Under the pieces are notes generated by a model. It did not search any database and was not told the origin of the DNA. It was given only the letters and a program-made list of their open reading frames with translations. Made by a program: the position numbers and the translations under genes. Shown in pieces: positions 6,474-12,071 of a stretch of 12,071 nucleotides of DNA. The DNA comes from JBDSGC01 sp046594105 (GTDB lineage: Bacteria > Acidobacteriota > Thermoanaerobaculia > Gp7-AA8): the NCBI GenBank assembly GCA_046594105.1, contig JBKJQB010000162.1:1-12071 (forward strand), read 5' to 3'. Position 1 is the first letter of the stretch. The number at the start of each line of letters is the position of its first letter.

Positions 6474-9400
6474 ATGCACTTCCCGAAGCTGAGACTCTGC
6501 ATCCTGACGACCCTCGTTCTCGCCGTCACTGCGAACGCCGACGACACGAAACGGACGCGACAGATCGAGACCGATGTGCGCACCCTTGCCGCCGAGCGGA
6601 TGGAAGGGCGCGGGCTGGGAACGAACGGCATCAAGCTCGCCGCCGGCTATCTCGAAGGGCGACTGCAGGGGATGGGACTGCGACCTGCGTTCGGCAACAG
6701 CTTCCGGCAGCCTTTTCCGGTCAAGATCGGCGTGGCCCTCGGCACGGCGAATCATCTCGATGGCGTCGCCGACACCGACTGGACCCCGCTGGGCTTCTCC
6801 AGCCCCGGCTCCTTCTCCGGAGACCTCGCGTTCGTCGGCTACGGCATCAACGCCCCGCCCATCGGCTACAACGACTTCGAGAGCGTGGACCTCAAAGGCA
6901 AAGTCGCGTTGATGTTGCGATACGAGCCGCAGGAGAAGGATGACGCCTCGCCGTTCGACGGCCGCCGTCCCAGCCGCTGGTCCGCCATGCGATACAAAGT
7001 CCTGCAGGCCCGCGAGCGCGGCGCCGTCGCCGTAATCTTTGTCACCGGGCCTCTGCAGGACGAGGGGAAGGACAGGATTCCGGTGCTGACCAACGATGGC
7101 CCGGAGAGTCCGGCCGGCCTTCCAGTGCTGCAGGTGAAGACGTCGGTCGCGAAGCGCTGGCTGCGGGACGACGAAGTGAATCTGGTGAAATGGCAGAAGG
7201 ATGTCGATCGCGATCTCCGGGCCCGTTCGCGCGTCTCCGGCGTCAAAGTCTTTGGCAGCGTCGATGTGAAACCGACGAATACCGAGGGGGAGAATCTGGC
7301 CGGGGTGATCCCGGGCAAGGGATCGCTGGCTGGTGAAGTCGTTGTCCTTGGCGCTCACTACGATCACCTCGGTTTCGGTGGTGAAGGCTCCATGCAGCCG
7401 AACGTTCGCGCGGCGCATCCCGGCGCCGACGACAACGCCTCGGGAACCGCGGGCGTGCTCAACGCGGTCAGCCTCGTCGCCGAAAGCCTCAAGGACGTAA
7501 GCAGTCACCGCACCGTGGTCTTTGCGCTGTTCTCCGGTGAGGAGCGAGGGCTGGCCGGCTCCGGGTTTTTCGTCGGGCACCCGCCGTTCCCCATGACCAA
7601 GGTGGTGGCCATGGTCAATCTCGACATGATCGGCGCGCTGCGCGACGACCGGGTCACCGCATTCGGCGTCGACTCCGCGCCGCAGTGGCGCGCGATCGTG
7701 GACCGCGCAGCGGTGGGGTCGAACCTGAAACTGACCGAAGCGGGCGATGGATACGGGCCGTCGGATCAGACCAGCTTCTACGCGGCGCATGTGCCGGTGC
7801 TGCATTTTTTTACCGGCGCTCATGAGCGATATCACACGCCTGCCGATGTGGCGGACTCCGTGAATTTTGCCGGCGAAACGCGCATCGTTTCGCTGGTGGC
7901 GGCCATCGTCGCCGACGTGGCCCGCATGCCGGAGGCGCCGGCCTACGCGCGCGCCATCTCCGCTCCGGCGATGGCAGGCGACAGCCGCGGCTACGGTGCC
8001 TACCTGGGAACCGTTCCTGACTACAGCGCCATGGACGCTACGACCGGCGGGGTACTGCTGGCCGACGTGCGGCCCGGTTCCCCCGCAGAGAAGGCGGGCA
8101 TTCGAGGCAAGGATCGCATCGTCTCTATCGGCGGAACGAGGATCGACAACCTCTACGACATGACGTTCGCGCTGCAGGACGCCAAGCCGGGCGATACCGT
8201 CGACGTGATCGTAGTGAGAGGCAGCGAACGTCTGACGCTGCGTGCGACGCTGAGTACGCGGGGAGTCTCTGCGCCTTCTGCGACGCCGCCTGCGTCACCG
8301 GCGGCGCCGGCGCAACCGGCTGAGAAGTTGCCGAGGCCTGCCGTCGCTCCACCGCCCGCGCCGCATGCCGGAGAACCTGGCGCGGTTGCCGCTGCCTCCT
8401 CGTTTTACGACCACCGCCCCGGTTCCGGCTTCGTGATCAAGGCGGGGAAACCATTCGGTCCAGTGTTCGAGGGGGAAGGTCATCTTCAGGACATCCGGCA
8501 GCTCACGTTCAGCGGGGAGAACGCCGAGGCCTACTTCAGTCCGAACGGCGAAGAGCTCATCTATCAGTCCACGCCGACGGGAGGGTGCGATCAGCAGTAC
8601 GTCATGAACCTCGGCACCGGCGTGTCGAAGCTCGTCTCCAGCGGAAAAGGGCGGACCACTTGCGGCTACTTCCGCTGGCCTCAAGGGGACAAGATCATCT
8701 ACGCATCGACGGAGGGTGAGAGTCCCGCCTGTCCGCCGCGCCCCGATCGGTCCAAGGGGTATGTCTGGCCGATCTATCCCGGTTACGACATCGTTCGTGC
8801 GAACGTGGACGGCACTGCAGCGAAAAAGATCACCAGCACGCCTGGCTACGACGCGGAGATGACCTGGTGCCATCACGGCGGGAAGATGGTCTTCACCTCG
8901 ATGCGGGATGGAGACCTCGATCTCTACGAGATGGACGAGTCGGGGAATGTGCGGCGGCTGACCAACTCTCCCGGCTACGACGGCGGCGCGTTCTACAACG
9001 CCGACTGCACAGAGATTGTCTGGCGGGCCAACCATCCCACCGGGCCCGAGCTCGATGAATACCGCCGGCTGCTGTCGCTGAATCTGGTGAAACCGCTGCA
9101 CATGGAGCTGTTCGTGATGAACGCCGACGGCAGCTCGCAGCGACAGATCACAGACAACGGCGCGGCGAACTTCTGTCCCTACTTCACACCGGACGGCAAG
9201 CGAATCCTCTTCGCCTCCAACGTGAAGGCGGAGGGCTTCGCCTTCGACCTGTGGATGGTGGGGAAGGACGGTCGGGGCATGGAACGAATCACCACCGCTC
9301 CCGGCTTCGACGGCTTCGCGGTCTTCAGTCCTGACGGGGAGTTCGTGGTCTGGGGCAGCAGCCGGGCTGAACCCAGGGGTCACGACATGAACCTCTTCAT

Positions 9401-9518
9401 CGCGAAGTGGGCCGGCACGGCCGGCAGCGTTGATTCGCAAAGCGTCCGCCACGATTTTCGCCTCGGCCGTGTTCACTCAGGCGCTTCTAAGAAATCGGCG
9501 AAGGTTTCAGTCCCGTAG
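6474..9518 (+). CDS. Exported M28 zinc peptidase-PDZ-TolB propeller fusion
   Basis: The protein has 1014 residues. A Sec signal (1-22, cut near TANA|DD) precedes an M28 peptidase with an inserted PA-like domain (about 110-270). The zinc site is complete: His295 in GAHYDH, Asp320 in GADDNASG, Glu356/Glu357 in SGEERG, Asp384 in NLDMIG and His454 in YHTPAD. A PDZ domain follows (about 505-595, GVLLADVRPGSPAEKAGI), then an Ala/Pro-rich linker (596-640) and a TolB/PD40-type propeller (about 665-978). M28 enzymes are usually aminopeptidases or carboxypeptidases; the added modules suggest a periplasmic enzyme with substrate-gating or binding parts. The start has no clear Shine-Dalgarno site but fits the signal peptide. 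Residues 980-1014 and the TAG stop are encoded by the repeat element at 9411-9745, so the last 35 residues are probably not part of the ancestral protein. Confidence 0.9.
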   Translation: MHFPKLRLCILTTLVLAVTANADDTKRTRQIETDVRTLAAERMEGRGLGTNGIKLAAGYLEGRLQGMGLRPAFGNSFRQPFPVKIGVALGTANHLDGVADTDWTPLGFSSPGSFSGDLAFVGYGINAPPIGYNDFESVDLKGKVALMLRYEPQEKDDASPFDGRRPSRWSAMRYKVLQARERGAVAVIFVTGPLQDEGKDRIPVLTNDGPESPAGLPVLQVKTSVAKRWLRDDEVNLVKWQKDVDRDLRARSRVSGVKVFGSVDVKPTNTEGENLAGVIPGKGSLAGEVVVLGAHYDHLGFGGEGSMQPNVRAAHPGADDNASGTAGVLNAVSLVAESLKDVSSHRTVVFALFSGEERGLAGSGFFVGHPPFPMTKVVAMVNLDMIGALRDDRVTAFGVDSAPQWRAIVDRAAVGSNLKLTEAGDGYGPSDQTSFYAAHVPVLHFFTGAHERYHTPADVADSVNFAGETRIVSLVAAIVADVARMPEAPAYARAISAPAMAGDSRGYGAYLGTVPDYSAMDATTGGVLLADVRPGSPAEKAGIRGKDRIVSIGGTRIDNLYDMTFALQDAKPGDTVDVIVVRGSERLTLRATLSTRGVSAPSATPPASPAAPAQPAEKLPRPAVAPPPAPHAGEPGAVAAASSFYDHRPGSGFVIKAGKPFGPVFEGEGHLQDIRQLTFSGENAEAYFSPNGEELIYQSTPTGGCDQQYVMNLGTGVSKLVSSGKGRTTCGYFRWPQGDKIIYASTEGESPACPPRPDRSKGYVWPIYPGYDIVRANVDGTAAKKITSTPGYDAEMTWCHHGGKMVFTSMRDGDLDLYEMDESGNVRRLTNSPGYDGGAFYNADCTEIVWRANHPTGPELDEYRRLLSLNLVKPLHMELFVMNADGSSQRQITDNGAANFCPYFTPDGKRILFASNVKAEGFAFDLWMVGKDGRGMERITTAPGFDGFAVFSPDGEFVVWGSSRAEPRGHDMNLFIAKWAGTAGSVDSQSVRHDFRLGRVHSGASKKSAKVSVP
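9411..9461 (+). repeat. Left arm of a 51-bp inverted repeat, inside the M28 gene
   Basis: This begins with the hairpin GCCGGC-ACG-GCCGGC (9411-9425), continues AGCGTTGATTCGCAAAGCG and ends TTTTCGC. Its reverse complement is at 9695-9745 with two mismatches in 51 bases, one in the hairpin loop and one at GATTC against GGTTC. It is translated as the start of the last 35 residues of the M28 protein. The sequence CATCGCGA lies just outside each arm (9398-9405 and 9749-9756) and could be a target-site duplication, although it sits five bases from the left arm and three from the right. Confidence 0.85.
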
Positions 9519-9599
9519 GGACGATTGAGCGTGAGCCCAGGACTTCAGTCCTGGGTTCGAGGTTCCAGCACCAGTGAGCCCCGGAGGGGCGATTGAGCG
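9510..9599 (+). repeat. Array of three short hairpins with a repeated GATTGAGCG tail
   Basis: Three perfect hairpins lie in series: GTCCC-GTA-GGGAC (9510-9522), CCCAGGAC-TTCA-GTCCTGGG (9536-9555) and GCCCC-GGA-GGGGC (9578-9590). The first and third are each followed by GATTGAGCG (9523-9531 and 9591-9599). The M28 stop codon TAG (9516-9518) spans the loop and stem of the first hairpin. Similar strings (CAGTCCCGTAGGGAC, GCCCCGGAGGGGC) are, from memory, common dispersed repeats in some soil-bacterial genomes. They may help end or protect the M28 transcript. Confidence 0.75.
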
Positions 9600-9625
9600 C
9601 GTCCCTTCCAGGAGGGAACGGACCG

Positions 9626-9642
9626 GCCGGCAGGATGCCGGC
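9626..9642 (+). repeat. 7-bp hairpin GCCGGCA-GGA-TGCCGGC
   Basis: A perfect 7-bp stem with a GGA loop, followed by GCTCC. It lies inside the 9462-9694 core between the two 51-bp arms and is separate from the three hairpins to its left. Confidence 0.7.
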
Positions 9643-9694
9643 GCTCCGAAGGCAGCAAGATCTCCCGAGAGCGATCGAGTGACCGCGGGCTGAT

Positions 9695-9745
9695 GCGAAA
9701 ATCGTGGCGGACGCTTTGCGAACCAACGCTGCCGGCCGAGCCGGC
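9695..9745 (-). repeat. Right arm of the 51-bp inverted repeat
   Basis: The reverse complement matches 9411-9461 at 49 of 51 positions. Its outer end carries the hairpin GCCGGC-CGA-GCCGGC in plus orientation (9731-9745). With the left arm it bounds a 335-bp unit that encodes no protein. It has the shape of a MITE or a compound REP unit. Confidence 0.85.
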
Positions 9746-9772
9746 CCCCATCGCGACGTTTGCCCGCTCTGG

Positions 9773-9821
9773 TTTGCGATGGGTTAGATTGCGTGGCACG
9801 TCAGCCGCGGCTCATCGCAAA
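9773..9821. promoter_or_regulatory. Inverted repeat in the PLD leader
   Basis: TTTGCGATG at 9773-9781 is the exact reverse complement of CATCGCAAA at 9813-9821. Pairing extends by a G-U and a G-C pair to 11 bp (9773-9783 with 9811-9821), leaving a 27-base loop. It ends 13 bases before the Shine-Dalgarno site of the PLD gene. It could be an operator for a dimeric regulator or an mRNA stem; the sequence alone does not decide. Confidence 0.4.
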
Positions 9822-9834
9822 AGTGCGTGGAAGC

Positions 9835-9841
9835 GGAGGAG
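9835..9841 (+). promoter_or_regulatory. Ribosome binding site GGAGGAG for the PLD gene
   Basis: GGAGGAG lies nine bases before ATG at 9851. The alternative in-frame GTG at 9827 would place this motif inside the coding region, so it supports ATG 9851. Confidence 0.75.
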
Positions 9842-9850
9842 CGATTCCTT

Positions 9851-11116
9851 ATGTCTCTGAGTCACATCATGGTGGGACTGGCCGTTGCGCTGGTGGTCTT
9901 CTTCATCGCCAACGTTTCGACGGGCGAAAAGAAGGTCGATCGGAAGATCGCGGCGCTCTACTCGGTGGAAGACGGCGCGTTCGAGCGTTCCATGGGCAAT
10001 CTCCTCGGACCGCAGCTCACGCAAGGCAATCTGACCCGCGAGCTCCTCAACGGGGATGCGATCTTTCCGGCCATGCTGGAAGCCATTCGAGGGGCGCAGA
10101 AGAGCATCACCTTCGAGACGTACATCTACTGGTCGGGGGAGATCGGCAAGGAGTTTTCGCAGGCGCTCTCCGATCGCGCACGCGCGGGTGTCCGTGTCCA
10201 TGTCCTGCTGGACTGGGTGGGCACGAGCAAGATGGATGACTCGGAGCTCGATGAGATGCGCGAGGCTGGCGTGCGCGTCGAGAAATATCACCCCATCCGC
10301 TTCTACAACCTCGGCCGGCTGAACAACCGGACCCACCGTAAGCTGCTGGTGGTCGATGGGTCCATCGGTTTCACCGGCGGCGTCGGCATCGCCGACAAGT
10401 GGCTGGGAGACGCCAAAGATCCGGACCACTGGCGCGATACGCATTTTCGCGTGGAGGGTCCGGCGGTGGCCCAGATGCAGGGCGCCTTCATGGACAACTG
10501 GATCAAGTCCCGTGGCGAAGTGCTGCACGGCAACGATTACTTTCCCCCGCTGGCGAAGGCGGGCGATCAGATCGCTCAGGTGTTCAAGAGCTCAGCGAAT
10601 GAAGGGAGCGAGAGCGCCCGCCTCATGTATCTGATGTCCATCACCTGCGCCGCCAGATCGGTGCGCATTGCCAACTCCTATTTCGTCCCCGACGATCTCT
10701 CGGTGGAGACGCTGGTGGCGGCGAAGAAGCGCGGGGCCCGCGTCCAGATCATCGTTCCCGGCGAGCACAGCGACGCGGAGGTCACCAGGAAGGCCTCCAA
10801 GTCGCGCTGGGGACCGCTGCTCGAAGCGGGCGCGGAGATCTACGAGTTCCAGCCCACCATGTACCACTGCAAAGTGATGATCATCGATGAGATCTGGGTC
10901 TCCGTGGGGTCGACAAACTTCGACTCCCGCTCCTTCCGTCTCAACGATGAGGCCAATCTCAACGTGCTCGACGCAGGCTTTGCGAAACGCCAGGTGGAGA
11001 TCTTCGAAGCGGACCTGCTCCGGTCACGGCCGTTCACGCACGCGCAGTGGAAGCGGCGGCCTTTCTCCGAGAAAGTGATGGAGCACATGGCCGGGCTGCT
11101 GCGCTCGCAATTGTGA
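9851..11116 (+). CDS. Phospholipase D / cardiolipin synthase-family protein
   Basis: The protein has 421 residues with both HKD catalytic motifs: His162-x-Lys164 with Asp169 in THRKLLVVDG, and His339-x-Lys341 with Asp346 in YHCKVMIID, followed by GSTNFDSRS. This paired layout is typical of the PLD superfamily, in which two His residues form and resolve a covalent phosphatidyl intermediate. SITFETYIYWSGEIGKEF at 85-102 and the overall length resemble bacterial cardiolipin synthases of the ClsB type. The likely reaction is phosphatidyl transfer to make cardiolipin or a related lipid; hydrolytic PLD activity is the alternative. One N-terminal membrane helix (about 5-22) would tether it to the inner membrane, whereas ClsA-type enzymes have two. 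The start is ATG 9851, supported by GGAGGAG. A hairpin follows directly after the TGA, so it is probably transcribed alone. Confidence 0.9.
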   Translation: MSLSHIMVGLAVALVVFFIANVSTGEKKVDRKIAALYSVEDGAFERSMGNLLGPQLTQGNLTRELLNGDAIFPAMLEAIRGAQKSITFETYIYWSGEIGKEFSQALSDRARAGVRVHVLLDWVGTSKMDDSELDEMREAGVRVEKYHPIRFYNLGRLNNRTHRKLLVVDGSIGFTGGVGIADKWLGDAKDPDHWRDTHFRVEGPAVAQMQGAFMDNWIKSRGEVLHGNDYFPPLAKAGDQIAQVFKSSANEGSESARLMYLMSITCAARSVRIANSYFVPDDLSVETLVAAKKRGARVQIIVPGEHSDAEVTRKASKSRWGPLLEAGAEIYEFQPTMYHCKVMIIDEIWVSVGSTNFDSRSFRLNDEANLNVLDAGFAKRQVEIFEADLLRSRPFTHAQWKRRPFSEKVMEHMAGLLRSQL

Positions 11117-11118
11117 AG

Positions 11119-11140
11119 AGGGGCGACCGCCGTCGCCCCT
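11119..11140 (+). terminator. Probable transcription-ending hairpin after the PLD gene
   Basis: GGGGCGAC (11120-11127) pairs perfectly with GTCGCCCC (11132-11139) over a CGCC loop, and A11119-T11140 adds a ninth pair. It starts three bases past the TGA. The T-run is only two bases, so it is a weak intrinsic terminator at best and may act mainly as an RNA 3'-end protecting stem. Confidence 0.55.
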
Positions 11141-11296
11141 TGCATCGTCAGGACCGATTCGGAAGTCTGGCAGCGAGCACCTCGATCTTCTCGATCGCCG
11201 GCGGCTTCGCTTGTCACTTACACGGAGGTCGCACCGCGCCATGCAAACGAGATAGGCTCCCCTGCTGAACCATTCCGAATGAGGGAGACATCTCGC

Positions 11297-12071
11297 ATGC
11301 AAAAGTTCCTTTCCATCCCCAGCCGCTTTGCTCTTGCCGTCACGTTCGCTCTGGCCCCGTTGGCGCTGGCACAGCCGATGGCGGAATCGCCGAAGCCGCC
11401 GGCGGTGCAGAAGAAGCCTCACGTGACCAGGATCCACGGCGACACGCTTGTGGATGACTACTTCTGGCTGCGGGAGAAGAAGAACCCCGACGTGCTGGCG
11501 CACCTGGAGGCGGAGAACGCCTACACCAACGCCATGATGAAGGGCACCGAGGGGCTGCAGGCAAAGCTGTACGACGAGCTGCTCAGCCACGTGAAGCAGA
11601 CCGACGTGAACGTGCCTTATCGCCTCGGCGATTACTACTATTACTCACGGACCGAAGAGGGAAAGCAGTACCCCATCCACGCCCGGAAAAAGGGGAGCCT
11701 CGACGCAGCGGAAGAAGTTACGCTGGACCTGAACGACCTGGCGAAGGGACTGAAGTTCCTCTCCCTCGGATCGTACCGGGTCAGCGACGACGGCAATCTG
11801 CTGGCCTATTCGACGGACACCACCGGCTACCGCCAGTACACGCTCTTCGTCAAAGACCTGCGCACCGGCATTCTGCTCCCGGAGAAAATCGAGCGCGTCG
11901 ACGCGGTGATGTTCGCCACCGACAACAAGACCATCTTCTATGTGACCGAAGACAACGTCACCAAGCGCCGCGACAACTTCTACCGTCACGTCATTGGCAC
12001 GACCAGCAACGATCTCCTGTACCACGAGGCGGACGAGCTGTACGACATCGGCGCCTACCGCACCCGCGACA
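11297..12071 (+). CDS. ptrB: Oligopeptidase B-like S9 peptidase (partial, 3' end beyond window)
   Basis: The window holds 258 codons of a gene that runs off the right edge. A Sec signal (cut near ALALA|QP at 25/26) is followed by the N-terminal region of oligopeptidase B: HGDTLVDDYFWLRE (47-60), ENAYT (73-77), YYYYSRTEEGKQYPIHAR (113-130), then YRHVIGTTSNDLLYHEADELYD (229-250, given in outline). These match the order and spacing I recall for E. coli PtrB. The family cleaves short peptides after Lys or Arg with a Ser-Asp-His triad in a C-terminal alpha/beta-hydrolase domain, which lies outside the window, so activity cannot be judged. A complete member has about 680-720 residues. The export signal is notable because the E. 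coli enzyme is not exported. ATG 11297 is preceded by GAGGGAG (11281-11287) nine bases away. Confidence 0.88.
   Translation, partial: MQKFLSIPSRFALAVTFALAPLALAQPMAESPKPPAVQKKPHVTRIHGDTLVDDYFWLREKKNPDVLAHLEAENAYTNAMMKGTEGLQAKLYDELLSHVKQTDVNVPYRLGDYYYYSRTEEGKQYPIHARKKGSLDAAEEVTLDLNDLAKGLKFLSLGSYRVSDDGNLLAYSTDTTGYRQYTLFVKDLRTGILLPEKIERVDAVMFATDNKTIFYVTEDNVTKRRDNFYRHVIGTTSNDLLYHEADELYDIGAYRTRD

Larger units (their letters stand above)
9519..9850. other. Intergenic gap filled mostly by repeat DNA
   Basis: There is no gene between the M28 stop and the PLD start. Up to 9745 the gap is repeat DNA: hairpins at 9536-9555, 9578-9590 and 9626-9642, then the right arm at 9695-9745. From 9746 to 9850 is the only plain leader for the PLD gene. 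It contains an inverted repeat (9773-9821) and a strong ribosome binding site. Confidence 0.7.

Noticed and set aside
6459..9476. Minus-strand open frames (6459-7835 and 8295-9476) opposite the M28 gene
   Set aside because: They lie antisense to a protein with an intact zinc site, PDZ and propeller, and their products look like codon-bias shadows.
9510..9642. CRISPR array
   Set aside because: The repeated parts differ in sequence, are only 9-20 bases long and lack regular unique spacers; no cas gene is near.
9411..9745. Insertion sequence
   Set aside because: It has inverted ends but no transposase or fragment of one; the core is hairpins only.

Overview
This is a G+C-rich window, roughly two-thirds G+C by eye, from a Gram-negative, protein-degrading bacterium. 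It encodes an outer-membrane beta-barrel, secretion signals and a haem lipoprotein. Long exported fusions of metallopeptidases with TolB-like propellers, together with short palindromic repeats between genes, suggest Acidobacteriota or a similar soil lineage. That assignment is inference, because the window has no rRNA, tRNA or ribosomal gene.

Layout. Positions 1-387 are non-coding and hold an inverted pair of REP-like palindromes. Minus-strand genes follow. At 388-759 is a small Zincin_1-type metallopeptidase whose GTG start overlaps the stop of the gene before it. At 756-3833 is a 1025-residue exported protein that joins a peptidase MA-type HExxH domain, a TolB/PD40 propeller and an Omp85-like barrel. 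A 334-base gap (3834-4167) holds a 7-bp tandem repeat and a third REP-like element. At 4168-5796 is a di-haem c-type cytochrome lipoprotein with a TTG start. At 5992-6375 is a small four-helix membrane protein of unknown function. The strand switches at 6376-6473. Plus-strand genes follow: a 1014-residue M28 zinc peptidase-PDZ-TolB propeller fusion (6474-9518), a phospholipase D/cardiolipin synthase-family protein (9851-11116), and the N-terminal 258 codons of an exported oligopeptidase B-like S9 peptidase that runs off the window (11297-12071).

Function. Four of the seven genes encode peptidases, and three of those (MA-type, M28, S9) carry export signals. The common theme is periplasmic or outer-membrane protein and peptide breakdown. 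The cytochrome and the PLD enzyme have no obvious link to it. Gene spacing suggests mostly single-gene transcription units; the exception is the coupled MA-barrel/Zincin_1 pair.

The most unusual structure is at 9411-9745. Two 51-bp near-identical arms in inverted orientation enclose a mosaic of small hairpins. The left arm lies inside the M28 reading frame, so the last 35 residues and the stop codon of that protein come from repeat DNA. A degenerate third copy of the arm abuts the stop codon of the small membrane protein gene. I found no clear new defence, CRISPR or biosynthetic system.
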